A stretch of DNA of 64,000 nt from Butyrivibrio sp. INlla16 (GCF_900104155.1 NZ_FMYB01000019.1:1-64000), one strand, 5' to 3'; positions 26,671-36,167 are shown, counted from the first letter of the stretch. A program made the numbers and translations. Notes: generated by a model from the letters alone, not told the origin.

Positions 26671-28734
26671 TTACGGCTCTGACCCCAGAAATCTAAAGCC
26701 AAGCATTGTGATGTCGTCGAACTGTTCGGCATCAGTAGTAAAGCTTTCAATATCCTTAGTAACTGCCAGAAGGGTTTCCTTCATGGTGGCCTTCTTTGTT
26801 TCATTCAAGGCTTTTTTTAGCCTGTCCAGGCCATAGAGACTTTCATAGACATCTGCTGCTTCGGGAATTCCATCAGTATAGACAAAGATGCTGTCACCGG
26901 GGTTCATTATGAGCTCGTATTCAGTAAGATTTAGCTTTTTCTTTAGGCCCAGGATAGGAGCATGCGGGTCTTCATATAGTTCATAGGATTTATCCTCGCG
27001 GCGGATCATGGGATATTCATGCCCTGCGTTACAGCATTTCATCACACCGGTATTCAAATCAATTATCCCAAGCCACACTGATACAAACATCTTTTCATCG
27101 TTTCCCTCACAAAGGGACAGATTAGCTTTTTCAAGAACTTCTACAGGAGAGTAATCCTGCTCGGCAACAGTCCTGATGGCAGTTTTACTCCGCATCATAA
27201 AAAGAGCTGCCGGGATTCCTTTACCTGATACATCAGCTATAACAAGGGCAAGCTTCCCTGGCCCTACAAAAAAGAAATCATAAAAGTCACCGCCGACCTG
27301 TTTTGCAGGATCCATTGTTGCGTAGATTTCGAAATCGTCCCTGTTAAAGTTATAATTCTTTGGAAGGGCTGAGGCTTGAACGGATTTTGCAAAGGACAGT
27401 TCCTGCTCAACTCTTTTTTCTGCAGCAGTAATATATCCTTTTAGTGCTGTTACCATCTGATTTATATCATTGGAGAGTGAAGCAAACTCTGATGAGTCAT
27501 ATACTGATACTTCTTCCTTCAGATTTCCATTTGTTATTTTATTAAGGGATTCATTAACTGTATCAAGGTTGTCTACAACTATGTTTTTTACAAGCTGCGT
27601 GATCAGAACAAACAGAACTGCCAGCATTATGATATTTGCAAACAGTGACTCATAGCTTCTTGTATCCCTGTCATCAAATACCTCTGTTAATGGGAGAGTT
27701 ACAAGAAGAAAAGTGTTCTCATCAAGTGAAACTATTTTGCACCTTGAATCAACACCATAAAAAATCATATTGAAATAATCAGATGATTCATTTTTCTTAA
27801 TTGCTTCCAGAACTTCATTGGATACGAGATAGCCCTTATGTGTTCCAGCCAGATATCTTGATCTGTTTCTTATAATATCGAAGGTTCCTTCGCTTCCTAC
27901 GTGGAATTCAAGCTTTTCCAGAATCTCCTCATCAAATGATTTTAGATGCGAATACTGTGTGACAATGTCAGAAATTGATGTCTCCATTTTCGCATTTGCA
28001 TCTTCAACTGCCTTTTGTGTATGCATCATATGTGATATGGCAAAGTTGAGAGTTAACACTCCGGCAGTAAATACAAAGAGCCAGAAGCGGAATTTTTGTG
28101 AAACATGAACCTTATCCAGGGATTTATAAGTAAAGGGGTTCACCCATTCCCTGGCTAAAATCTGAAGAAACAGTGAAGTCAGAAATAATCCAAACGCTGT
28201 AAAAAAGATCATTGGAATAGAGTTGTTTTTTACAACCATGAGAGCTGTTGTGATATCTCTTCTGTGGGTCAAAAAAACCATGTACATATGAAACACTTCT
28301 ACAACGGCACCCATAAAGAAACCATAGATTGCTGATGGCTTTTTTCGATCAAAGAGATAGACAGACATGAAGGCAGCAAGGATACCTGCCATGCATGTCG
28401 AAACACTGCAGGCAATTCTTGTATAAGAGCCGATTCCAAAATAAGTACCGATTATATATCTTTCTATCCCGGCAATGAAACCTGCAATAATGCCGGATAC
28501 AGGGTCAAAGAAAAGACCGGCTACCAGGGGGCTAAGATCCCTTATATTTAAAAGGCTGTGACCATAGTTCACATTGAAGTGGTTGGAAAGAACACCGCAA
28601 AGTCCAAATATAACGCCTATCAGTATTTTTTGATGCACAGGAAGTTTTCTGCCCTGGAATCTGCGCCATAGAAGTACTGTTAAAAGGATATGTGCGGCAA
28701 CAATAGACATCATTTTGATGATCATTATAAGCAT
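26671..28734 (-). CDS. Membrane SpoIIE-type PP2C phosphatase with LytS-like sensor
   Basis: A 687-residue protein. Residues 1-200 hold about six membrane segments of the 5TM-LYT type (LNIRDLSPLVAGLFFDPVSGIIAG), then another membrane segment, an extracytoplasmic stretch of about 150 residues, a membrane segment and a HAMP-like linker. The last 240 residues are the phosphatase (QVGGDFYDFFFVGPGKLALVIADVSGKGIPAALFM). Such enzymes dephosphorylate STAS proteins in partner-switching; a STAS and an RsbW-like gene lie at 33.9-34.6 kb. The start at 28734 is preferred over 28788 because AGAGGTGA (minus strand) precedes it. Confidence 0.88.
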   Translation of the reverse strand: MLIMIIKMMSIVAAHILLTVLLWRRFQGRKLPVHQKILIGVIFGLCGVLSNHFNVNYGHSLLNIRDLSPLVAGLFFDPVSGIIAGFIAGIERYIIGTYFGIGSYTRIACSVSTCMAGILAAFMSVYLFDRKKPSAIYGFFMGAVVEVFHMYMVFLTHRRDITTALMVVKNNSIPMIFFTAFGLFLTSLFLQILAREWVNPFTYKSLDKVHVSQKFRFWLFVFTAGVLTLNFAISHMMHTQKAVEDANAKMETSISDIVTQYSHLKSFDEEILEKLEFHVGSEGTFDIIRNRSRYLAGTHKGYLVSNEVLEAIKKNESSDYFNMIFYGVDSRCKIVSLDENTFLLVTLPLTEVFDDRDTRSYESLFANIIMLAVLFVLITQLVKNIVVDNLDTVNESLNKITNGNLKEEVSVYDSSEFASLSNDINQMVTALKGYITAAEKRVEQELSFAKSVQASALPKNYNFNRDDFEIYATMDPAKQVGGDFYDFFFVGPGKLALVIADVSGKGIPAALFMMRSKTAIRTVAEQDYSPVEVLEKANLSLCEGNDEKMFVSVWLGIIDLNTGVMKCCNAGHEYPMIRREDKSYELYEDPHAPILGLKKKLNLTEYELIMNPGDSIFVYTDGIPEAADVYESLYGLDRLKKALNETKKATMKETLLAVTKDIESFTTDAEQFDDITMLGFRFLGSEP

Positions 28735-28783
28735 AAAAATCACCTCTGGTTCATCCGAAAAAACACGCAATTTACTGAATATC

Positions 28784-28792
28784 ATCATAACA
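28784..28792 (-). promoter_or_regulatory. Extended -10 promoter of the SpoIIE-type gene
   Basis: On the minus strand TGTTATGAT (TG plus TATGAT) lies about 50 bases before the ATG at 28734. It would make the upstream in-frame ATG at 28788 lie outside the transcript. No clear -35. Confidence 0.4.
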
Positions 28793-28894
28793 TAAATCGA
28801 TATCTCAAATATTGAACGAAAACTAAAATAACTCTAAACCGGGCAAAAAACAAACACACATTCGAATTAAAAAAGGCTTAACCACGCGAAAATG

Positions 28895-28963
28895 ACCGAA
28901 TAGACATAAAAAACGACCGAATAGACATAAACTATATAAGCTGCTGGAAACTTGCGATAAAAT
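28895..28963 (+). promoter_or_regulatory. LytTR-type tandem boxes and -10 (promoter P1, exporter operon)
   Basis: Two identical 13-base boxes ACCGAATAGACAT at 28895 and 28916 are 21 bp apart start to start. A -10-like GATAAAAT begins at 28956, 40 bp after the start of box 2. There is no -35 hexamer. The same arrangement, base for base in spacing, recurs at 40429 and 44261. Tandem direct boxes on one face of the helix are typical for LytTR-family activators, and one is encoded at 35238. The start of the exporter operon lies about 45 bases beyond the expected transcription start. Confidence 0.85.
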
Positions 28964-29014
28964 GTCAATAGTATCTGAATTTGTATTTGATGAAACCGGA
29001 AAGGAACTGCGTGT

Positions 29015-29497
29015 ATGGCAAATGAAACAATATTCAGAGACAAGTCCATTGAACGTATATCATCACCAGAGCAGCTGAATGATTATGTAAAGCTCACAAA
29101 TCCTGGTGTTTGGTTTGTGTCTTCCGCGATTCTGATAATCCTTATAGGTACCATTGTATTTGGAACTGTAGGTCACATAGATTCATCTGTCCCCAGTGCT
29201 TTGATCTCTGATGGAGAGACATCAGTGTGCCTTGTTAAGAGAGAATATGGCGAGAAATTTACTGATGATATGCATGTAAAAGTTGATGGAACAGAATATA
29301 ATGTTTCACTTAAGGCTGCTAAGCCAGTTGCCATAAACCCTGACGTAGATTCTTATACCCTTTTTGTGGGAAATATGGAAGTTGGTGAATGGGTGTATGA
29401 GATAGATGTAGACGGACAGATTCCTGAAGGTGTTTATGAGGCAAGGCTGGTAACTGAGAGGATTTCGCCTCTTTCATTTATATTTGGTGGACAATGA
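29015..29497 (+). CDS. Short NHLM-type HlyD-like secretion protein
   Basis: A 160-residue protein with a cytoplasmic start (IERISSPEQLNDYVKLTNPGVW), one membrane segment near residues 33-55 and an exported domain of about 100 residues. The start closely follows the pattern of the secretion protein of NHLM bacteriocin export systems, but this one is much shorter and lacks the coiled-coil hairpin of a classic membrane fusion protein. It is the first gene after promoter P1, and its stop overlaps the exporter start (ATGA), which supports a role as an exporter subunit. Confidence 0.78.
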   Translation: MANETIFRDKSIERISSPEQLNDYVKLTNPGVWFVSSAILIILIGTIVFGTVGHIDSSVPSALISDGETSVCLVKREYGEKFTDDMHVKVDGTEYNVSLKAAKPVAINPDVDSYTLFVGNMEVGEWVYEIDVDGQIPEGVYEARLVTERISPLSFIFGGQ

Positions 29498-31677
29498 CAA
29501 AGGAAAACAAACTTAAACAACCCGTGCAGGGAAAGGTGGCAAAGGTGCCATTTATCATGCAGATGGAAGCATTAGAGTGCGGCGCTGCATCTCTTGCCAT
29601 GATCCTTGCCTATTATGATAAGTGGATTCCATTAGAGCAGGTGAGACGTGATTGCGGAGTATCAAGGGACGGCTCGAATGCTCTTAATATCATGCGTGCA
29701 GCACGAAACTACGGTCTCGAAGCCACCGGCTACCGATATGAGCCTGATTATCTCAGGGATAATGGAACTTTTCCCTGCATTGCACACTGGGAGTTTAATC
29801 ACTTTGTGGTAGTGGATGGGTTTAAAAATGGAAAAGTATATTTAAATGATCCGGCAAGAGGCACAGTAACACTGCCTTTTGAGGAGTTTGATGAGAAGTT
29901 TACCGGGCTGTGCGTTCTCTTTTCGCCATCAGAAATATTTGAGCCCGGTGGAAAACCCAAGTCAACATTTGAGTTTGCAAAAAAGAGACTGGTTGGGTGC
30001 TCTGTTGCAATAGCTTTTGTGATTGCCATGAACATTATAAGTTCTCTTATAGGTATTATTAACCCTGTCTTTTCCAGAATATTTATGGACAGACTTCTTA
30101 CCGGAAAGGATCCGGACTGGCATATTCCCTTTATTATTGTAATGGCAGCTTTTGGCTGCATTCAGCTTATAAGTCAGTTAATAAGCACAATATATTCAAG
30201 GCGCATTGATGGAAAAATGTCCATATATGGAACAACTTCATACATGTGGAAGGTATTAAATCTTCCCATGGATTTCTTTTCCCAGAGATATGCCGGGGAT
30301 ATCTTATCCAGAAGAGCGGGAAATGCCAGTATATCCAATTCCCTGATATATACCTTCGCACCAATGGCACTTAATACTTTTATGATGGTGTTTTACCTGG
30401 TTGTAATGCTCAAAAACAGCGTGATTCTTACCATGATCGGGATATCTTCCATAGTGATAAATATGCTGATCTCCAGGATTATTTCTGCGCGCAGGGTAAA
30501 TATCTCGAGAATACAGATGAGAGATGCAGGAAAGCTTTCAAGCTGCACCACAGCTGGGATTGAGATGATCGAGACAATAAAATCCAGTGGCGCTGAAGAT
30601 GGATACTTTCAGAAATGGGCAGGCTATCAGGCCAGTGTAAATACTCAGAAAGTAAAATTTGCAAAGCTTAATCAGTATCTGGGAAGCATTCCGAGCCTTG
30701 TTTCGGCACTGACCAATACTATAGTCCTTGCAATGGGAGTGTATCTGGTGATAAATGGCAGGTTCACTATCGGTATGATAACTGCATTTCAGGGATTCCT
30801 TTCTTCCTTCTCAGCTCCGGCTTCAACTTTTATCTCAACGGGACAGACGATGCAGGAACTTAGGACTGACATGGAGCGCATTGAGGATGTTATGGAATAT
30901 CCTGAGGATGATAACGGAGCTGCAAGGTATACCACAGGAGAAGGCGAATATAAGAAACTGAGCGGAGAAGTTGAGATGAAGAGTGTCACCTTTGGCTATT
31001 CCAAACTGGCAGATCCGCTTATTAAAGATTTTTCACTAAAACTTGAAAGAGGGAGCAGGGTTGCATTTGTAGGTGAAAGCGGATGTGGAAAGTCAACTCT
31101 TTCAAAGTTGTTGTCGGGGCTTTATAGTCCCTGGGAAGGTGAAATTCTCTTTGACGGGCGTCCCATGAAGGATATTGACAGAAGTGTATTTACAGGATCT
31201 CTGGCAGTGGTTGATCAGGACATTATCATGTTTGAAGATACAATATCATCCAATATCAGAATGTGGGATGATTCCATAGAAGAATTCGAAGTAATTGTAG
31301 CAGCAAGAGATGCCCAGATACATGAAGACATCATGACAAGAGATGGTGGCTATGAATACAGGATGATAGAAGGTGGTAAGGATTTTTCCGGTGGACAGAG
31401 ACAGCGAATGGAGATAGCAAGAGTCCTGGCCCAGGATCCCACAATAGTCATCCTTGATGAAGCTACATCAGCGCTTGATGCAAAGACAGAATATGACGTG
31501 GTCAATGCAATAAAGGATAGAGGCATTACCTGCATTGTTATCGCCCACAGACTTTCAACAATAAGAGACTGCGATGAGATCATAGTTTTAAAGCACGGCG
31601 AGGTTGTAGACAGGGGTACCCATGAGGAGCTTTATGCAAAGGGCGGGTACTATAAAGAACTTGTACAAAGTGAATGA
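29494..31677 (+). CDS. NHLM-type ABC exporter with C39 double-glycine peptidase
   Basis: A 727-residue peptidase-containing exporter. The N-terminal C39 domain has Cys29 (MEALECGAASLAMIL), His103 (FNHFVVVDGF) and Asp119 (YLNDPARG), so it should cut after Gly-Gly leaders. Six membrane segments follow (about 160-440), then the ATPase with Walker A GESGCGKST (about 525), DFSGGQRQR and VILDEATSALD. Eight genes in this locus encode matching leaders. It is the cleaving half of a two-ABC system with the next gene. Confidence 0.94.
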   Translation: MTKENKLKQPVQGKVAKVPFIMQMEALECGAASLAMILAYYDKWIPLEQVRRDCGVSRDGSNALNIMRAARNYGLEATGYRYEPDYLRDNGTFPCIAHWEFNHFVVVDGFKNGKVYLNDPARGTVTLPFEEFDEKFTGLCVLFSPSEIFEPGGKPKSTFEFAKKRLVGCSVAIAFVIAMNIISSLIGIINPVFSRIFMDRLLTGKDPDWHIPFIIVMAAFGCIQLISQLISTIYSRRIDGKMSIYGTTSYMWKVLNLPMDFFSQRYAGDILSRRAGNASISNSLIYTFAPMALNTFMMVFYLVVMLKNSVILTMIGISSIVINMLISRIISARRVNISRIQMRDAGKLSSCTTAGIEMIETIKSSGAEDGYFQKWAGYQASVNTQKVKFAKLNQYLGSIPSLVSALTNTIVLAMGVYLVINGRFTIGMITAFQGFLSSFSAPASTFISTGQTMQELRTDMERIEDVMEYPEDDNGAARYTTGEGEYKKLSGEVEMKSVTFGYSKLADPLIKDFSLKLERGSRVAFVGESGCGKSTLSKLLSGLYSPWEGEILFDGRPMKDIDRSVFTGSLAVVDQDIIMFEDTISSNIRMWDDSIEEFEVIVAARDAQIHEDIMTRDGGYEYRMIEGGKDFSGGQRQRMEIARVLAQDPTIVILDEATSALDAKTEYDVVNAIKDRGITCIVIAHRLSTIRDCDEIIVLKHGEVVDRGTHEELYAKGGYYKELVQSE

Positions 31678-31700
31678 TATCCTAAAGAGGAAGTGATCAT

Positions 31701-33884
31701 ATGGGCTGGTTTGACGATCAGATTAAACTCAGAAAACAGAATGATGAAATCGCTTTTGACTCTGCATTCAGGAAGATAGCCGGAGCAGTTACGGGAGGCG
31801 GTGGTTTTGCATCTTCCATGGATGATTCGGAGAAGGCTCAGAGTGCCATAGATGATATCTTAAGCTACTATCATGTAAAGAAAGCTGATATTCCCAAAAA
31901 GATAGTGACAGTAGAGGAAAAGCTGGATTTTGCTCTGCACCCATCGGGAATAATGTACAGAAGAGTTGAGCTAACCCCTGGATGGAGAAAAGATGCTTTT
32001 GGAGCAATGCTGGGCTTTAGAAAAAGAGATAACTCGCCGGTTGCACTTCTTCCTTATGGGCTTACACATTACAGATTCTATGATGATCTGTCTGGGAAAC
32101 ATGCGATTGTTGACAGCAGGAATGAGTCTCTTTTTACAGGAGAGGCCTTTGCCTTTTACAGACCATTTCCACTTAAGAAGCTTGGAATTAAGGAGCTGGC
32201 AGGATACATAATCAGGGTGATTGAACCGGCGGATTATGTACTGATCGCTCTAGCAACGCTTGCAGTAACTTTGGTGGGAATGCTGACTCCCAGAATAAAT
32301 CTGTTTCTGTTCAGGGATGTGATAGGCAGCGGAGATGTATCACTTCTTGTGGTGACAGCTATGTTCCTTCTTTGTTCATCCTGGGGAGCTCTTATGCTAG
32401 GCTCGGCCAGGAGCCTGATTTCATCAAGAATAGATACGAAACTTAGTATATCTGTGGAAGCAGCCACAATGATGAGAATATTGTCACTCCCTGCCGGTTT
32501 TTTCAAGGATTACAGTTCAGGAGAACTCTCATCAAGAGCCTCTTATGTGAATTCACTGTGTTCCACTCTGGTTTCGGTTGTTTTAAACACTGGGCTGACA
32601 TCTCTATTTTCGCTGGTATACATAACGCAGATCTTTGCATATGCACCGGGACTGGTTGTACCTGCACTTATCATAATTACAGTTACTGTTGGATTTTCAG
32701 TAATATCATCTTTGGTTCAGATGAAACTTACAAAAAAGCAGATGCTGCTTGGATCCAGGGAAAACGGTATGAGCTACGCTTTTGTTTCAGGGATCCAGAA
32801 GATAAAGCTTACTGGGGCAGAGAAAAGAGCATTTTCCAGGTGGGGCAACCTCTACGCAAAGGGTGTGGAACTTAGATATAATCCGCCTATGTTTATAAAG
32901 ATCAATTCCGTGATAAGCTCAGCAATTTCTATTACAGGAACCATTGTCATGTACAATCAGGCAATAGTCACGCATGTATCTACTGCTGAATACATGGCCT
33001 TTAATACAGCTTATGGAATGGTATCAGGTGCCTTCATGTCACTGTTTGGAATTGCACTTACGGCTGCAAATATCAGGCCTACTTTTGAGATGGCGCAGCC
33101 TATCCTTAGGACAGAACCTGAAGTTTCTGAAAACAAAGAAACTCTCACAAGAATCTCAGGCGGAATCGAGATTATAAATCTTTCCTTTAAGTATAAGGAG
33201 AATACGCCGGTTATAATCGATAATCTTTCACTTAAGATAACTCCGGGGCAGTATGTAGCCATTGTTGGAAAGACAGGTTGCGGAAAATCGACACTGGTAA
33301 GATTGCTCCTTGGATTTGAGAAGCCTACAAAGGGCGGTATCTTCTATGATGGGAAGGATATAAATGCCATTGACCTTAAATCACTTAGGAAGCACATAGG
33401 AGTGGTTACCCAGAACGGCAAGCTGTTTCAGGGTGATATTTACTCAAATATTGTTGTTGCAGCGCCCCAGCTGACTCTGGATGAAGCCTGGGAAGCAGCC
33501 AGGATTGCAGGAATTGATGAGGATATCCGGCTTATGCCAATGGGAATGAATACCCTCATCTCAGAAGGAAGCGGAGGCATATCGGGCGGTCAGAAACAGA
33601 GGCTAATGATAGCGAGGGCAGTAGCACCAAAACCCAAGCTCCTTATTTTTGATGAAGCCACATCCGCACTTGATAATATCACCCAGAGGAAAGTTTCTGA
33701 AGCTCTGGATGAAATGGATTGCACCAGAATCGTCATAGCACATAGACTTTCTACCATAAGGCAGTGTGACAGAATACTTGTATTTGATGGTGGTCATATC
33801 GTTGAGGATGGCACCTATGAAGAGCTGATAAGTAATAATAGCTATTTTGCAAGTCTTGTTGAGAGACAGAGAGTTGACGCGTAA
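31701..33884 (+). CDS. NHLM-type ABC exporter, second subunit (no peptidase)
   Basis: A 727-residue ABC exporter with a long soluble N-terminus (about 165 residues) that is not a C39 peptidase, six membrane segments, and an ATPase with GKTGCGKST (about 523), GISGGQKQR and LLIFDEATSALD. NHLM loci normally encode one peptidase-bearing and one peptidase-free ABC protein of equal length, which probably form a heterodimer; the equal lengths here fit. GAGGAAG precedes the ATG, 23 bases after the first subunit. Confidence 0.9.
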   Translation: MGWFDDQIKLRKQNDEIAFDSAFRKIAGAVTGGGGFASSMDDSEKAQSAIDDILSYYHVKKADIPKKIVTVEEKLDFALHPSGIMYRRVELTPGWRKDAFGAMLGFRKRDNSPVALLPYGLTHYRFYDDLSGKHAIVDSRNESLFTGEAFAFYRPFPLKKLGIKELAGYIIRVIEPADYVLIALATLAVTLVGMLTPRINLFLFRDVIGSGDVSLLVVTAMFLLCSSWGALMLGSARSLISSRIDTKLSISVEAATMMRILSLPAGFFKDYSSGELSSRASYVNSLCSTLVSVVLNTGLTSLFSLVYITQIFAYAPGLVVPALIIITVTVGFSVISSLVQMKLTKKQMLLGSRENGMSYAFVSGIQKIKLTGAEKRAFSRWGNLYAKGVELRYNPPMFIKINSVISSAISITGTIVMYNQAIVTHVSTAEYMAFNTAYGMVSGAFMSLFGIALTAANIRPTFEMAQPILRTEPEVSENKETLTRISGGIEIINLSFKYKENTPVIIDNLSLKITPGQYVAIVGKTGCGKSTLVRLLLGFEKPTKGGIFYDGKDINAIDLKSLRKHIGVVTQNGKLFQGDIYSNIVVAAPQLTLDEAWEAARIAGIDEDIRLMPMGMNTLISEGSGGISGGQKQRLMIARAVAPKPKLLIFDEATSALDNITQRKVSEALDEMDCTRIVIAHRLSTIRQCDRILVFDGGHIVEDGTYEELISNNSYFASLVERQRVDA

Positions 33885-33894
33885 GGAGGTATCT

Positions 33895-34194
33895 ATGGAG
33901 ACAACTTGGGAAGTTAAAGGAGAGGATCTTTTTGTAGGAATAAGCGGTAAGCTTGATACCATGAATGCTATGGACCTTGACGAGAAGTTTAATGACATTC
34001 CGGATGAGGTAAGAAACATTTACTTTGACCTTGACGGACTTATTTACATTGCATCTGCAGGTCTGCGTGTTCTTTACTGGGCAAACGAATACACTGAAGA
34101 AAAGGGCGGAACAGCAGTGCTTCGCAACGTTTCTGCGGAAGTTCTTGAGATACTGAAAATTACCGGATTTAAAGATTTTGTGAATATAGAGTGA
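33895..34194 (+). CDS. STAS-domain anti-sigma factor antagonist
   Basis: A 99-residue single STAS domain (SpoIIAA/RsbV type). The phosphorylation loop reads IYIASAGLRVL, with a serine in the usual place. A perfect AAGGAGGT at 33883-33890 marks ATG 33895, so this gene is not the longer frame that opens inside the exporter gene. It should bind the RsbW-like kinase encoded next unless phosphorylated, and the SpoIIE-type phosphatase at 26.7 kb could reset it. Confidence 0.9.
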   Translation: METTWEVKGEDLFVGISGKLDTMNAMDLDEKFNDIPDEVRNIYFDLDGLIYIASAGLRVLYWANEYTEEKGGTAVLRNVSAEVLEILKITGFKDFVNIE

Positions 34195-34632
34195 ATGCTT
34201 ATGGGAGATATAAAAGAGCTGACAATTGAAGCAAGGCTTGAAAACATAGAGAGAGCAATAGACTTTATCAATTCTGAGCTGGAGAAAAAGGGATGCATGT
34301 TTGATGTCATGCAAAGGATCGATCTTGCCCTGGAGGAGATGCTGGTAAATGTCTCGCATTATGCGTATGGTGAGAGCAAGGGAGAAGCAAAGGTGGAAAT
34401 CAGCTTTCCTGAGGAAGGCCTGGTACAGCTTGATATATGGGATAAAGGAATTCCTTATGATCCAACCAAGAAGGAAGATCCTGATGTGACAATTCCACTT
34501 AAACAGCGTAAAAAGGGTGGTCTTGGAATTTATATGACAAAGATGGTCATGGATGAGATGAGCTATGAATACATAGATGGACGTAATCATACCATTCTCA
34601 GAAAAGATCTTAACAAAAAGGTAATCATATAA
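34195..34632 (+). CDS. RsbW/SpoIIAB-like serine kinase (anti-sigma type ATPase)
   Basis: A 145-residue GHKL ATPase. The N box is LALEEMLVNVSHYAYG, the G1 box IWDKGIPYDP and the G2 box GGLGIYMTKMVMDEMSYEY. It starts directly at the STAS stop codon, or six bases later at ATG 34201. In partner-switching such kinases hold a target, usually a sigma factor, until the STAS protein takes them away. No sigma factor is encoded here, so the target is elsewhere or is not a sigma factor. Confidence 0.88.
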   Translation: MLMGDIKELTIEARLENIERAIDFINSELEKKGCMFDVMQRIDLALEEMLVNVSHYAYGESKGEAKVEISFPEEGLVQLDIWDKGIPYDPTKKEDPDVTIPLKQRKKGGLGIYMTKMVMDEMSYEYIDGRNHTILRKDLNKKVII

Positions 34633-34687
34633 GTATAAGTGTAAGCTAACTATAAACAAGTAACCTATAACAAGAAGGAGAAATAGC

Positions 34688-35197
34688 ATGGAAAAGATCA
34701 AAAAGAGCACAAACACAGCAGTAAAGGTGGCAGGAGTATTCAAAACTCTCAGCATTGTAGGACTTATAGGCTGTGTAGTAGGAGCGGTACTCAGCTTTGC
34801 TATGTCAGGTTTCATTGCTCAGTATTACTCGGATCCGAATAACCTTGTAGCAGCTCAGAATTCCCTTGATGCTGATATGGGAATCTTTGGTTTTATTCCC
34901 TTTGATTCGTTGAAAGATTCCGGTGCTTATGGAGCATTCTTTGGAATACAGCTTCTTTGTGCTGCGGTAAGTGCATTTGTGTATGTTTACCTCTTTTCTG
35001 TTCTCAAGAAAGTCATGGAAAATATCCGTGACACTGGAAGGAGCTATGCTGAAGCTGATGCAGCAAAAGTAAAGACAAGCTTTATCATAATAACTGTTTT
35101 GCTGTTTCTTTTCAGCGGATTGGTAGAGGCTGTAATAGCCGGAATACTGCTCTGTGGTCTTTATAATGTAACGGCGGTTTCAGGACAACAGGTTTAA
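34688..35197 (+). CDS. Membrane protein of unknown function
   Basis: A 169-residue protein with four predicted membrane segments (near 18-42, 78-100, 128-148 and 149-162, the last two close together) and a soluble loop around residues 50-75. I do not recognise a family. AGAAGGAG precedes the ATG. It stands between the partner-switching pair and the LytTR regulator; a role as sensor or immunity protein is possible but only a guess. Confidence 0.7.
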   Translation: MEKIKKSTNTAVKVAGVFKTLSIVGLIGCVVGAVLSFAMSGFIAQYYSDPNNLVAAQNSLDADMGIFGFIPFDSLKDSGAYGAFFGIQLLCAAVSAFVYVYLFSVLKKVMENIRDTGRSYAEADAAKVKTSFIIITVLLFLFSGLVEAVIAGILLCGLYNVTAVSGQQV

Positions 35198-35237
35198 GTG
35201 AAGATACTGAAAAATTATTGAATGGGGACAGGAAAAA

Positions 35238-35723
35238 ATGTCTGATTTACTGGATATAAAATTGGTAATAGATAAGGACTGCCCAAAACTTAACGTACTC
35301 ATTACAAATAATGAGCGCAATGATGACGTTGAGGGAGTCATAGCTGCTATCCAGGGATATGCCAACAAAAAGATTCCGATGGTACCGGCATATTTTAAGG
35401 AGAGTGTTGTTATGCTACCACAAAGGCAGATTGTAAGATTATACATTACCAACAGGAAGGTTATGGTTGAAACAGGGCATAGAGTCTATGAGGTAAAAAA
35501 GAATCTCAGGGAACTGGAAGAAATCCTGGATCCTGATCGTTTTGTGCGCATATCGCAGTCTGAGATCCTTAACCTTCACAAGGTAAAGAGCTTTGACTTT
35601 TCGGCAGTAGGGACTATAGGTGTCGAACTGGAAAACGGCGAGAGTACATGGGTTGCCAGAAGAAGAGTAAGAGATGTCAAGAGGATTCTTGCGAAAGGAG
35701 GTAACGATGGATATAAGAAATAA
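35238..35723 (+). CDS. LytTR-type DNA-binding transcriptional regulator
   Basis: A 161-residue protein with a short N-terminal domain (residues 1-55, no receiver Asp pocket) and a C-terminal LytTR domain (residues 60-155; VYEVKKNLRELEEIL, FVRISQSEILNLHKVKSFDF). It is not a classic response regulator. With the DUF3021 membrane protein encoded next it forms the known two-gene LytTR regulatory system, where the membrane partner restrains the regulator and the regulator commonly activates its own genes and peptide genes. It is the obvious candidate to bind the tandem boxes at 28895, 40429 and 44261. Confidence 0.9.
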   Translation: MSDLLDIKLVIDKDCPKLNVLITNNERNDDVEGVIAAIQGYANKKIPMVPAYFKESVVMLPQRQIVRLYITNRKVMVETGHRVYEVKKNLRELEEILDPDRFVRISQSEILNLHKVKSFDFSAVGTIGVELENGESTWVARRRVRDVKRILAKGGNDGYKK

Positions 35724-36132
35724 ATTTATGTTCAGAGCGTTACTTGGCTTTACGCTGGGTATACTTGTAGGACTGACCACATATATACTCTTTACGCCTG
35801 CGGGAACTGTCATTGACAAACCATATATGGCACTTCATTTTATAGGCTCTGCTCTTATGGGACTTGTTGGATATGGTGGAGCAACCGTTTATGACGTTGA
35901 GGAGTGGTCTTTGGGAAGAGCTACTTTTTCACACTACATAGTGACCGTTATCACTATGCTTGTGATAAGTGAACTTCTTGGATGGTTTCCCCATGACATA
36001 CTGTTTATAGTATTTGTCATGTTTACAGCCACCTATGCGCTTATATGGCTTACAGAGTACCTGATATGGAAAAAACAGATAAAAGATATGAACAGGGATC
36101 TGGAAACTATGCGTGGTAATGATCAAGAGTAA
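35707..36132 (+). CDS. DUF3021 membrane protein, partner of the LytTR regulator
   Basis: A 141-residue protein with four membrane segments and a short charged C-terminal tail. The layout, and the position overlapping the LytTR gene by 17 bases, match DUF3021 proteins that pair with LytTR regulators. AAAGGAGGT at 35695-35702 fixes ATG 35707. It probably acts as the inhibitor of the regulator, in the manner of the HdrM and BrsM proteins of streptococci. Confidence 0.85.
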   Translation: MDIRNKFMFRALLGFTLGILVGLTTYILFTPAGTVIDKPYMALHFIGSALMGLVGYGGATVYDVEEWSLGRATFSHYIVTVITMLVISELLGWFPHDILFIVFVMFTATYALIWLTEYLIWKKQIKDMNRDLETMRGNDQE

Positions 36133-36167
36133 GAGGATTTGCTTTATGAAAGAAGGAGAACAGGGCT

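Noticed and set aside
28895-28928. Short direct repeats as a CRISPR-like array
   Set aside because: Only two units per site, 13 bases long with 8 bases between, repeated before three operons. This is a regulator-binding pattern; there are no spacers and no cas genes.
33751-34815. A 354-codon open frame on the minus strand
   Set aside because: It lies opposite the end of the exporter gene and the STAS and RsbW-like genes, which have clear motifs and ribosome sites. The antisense frame shows no family motif and odd composition.
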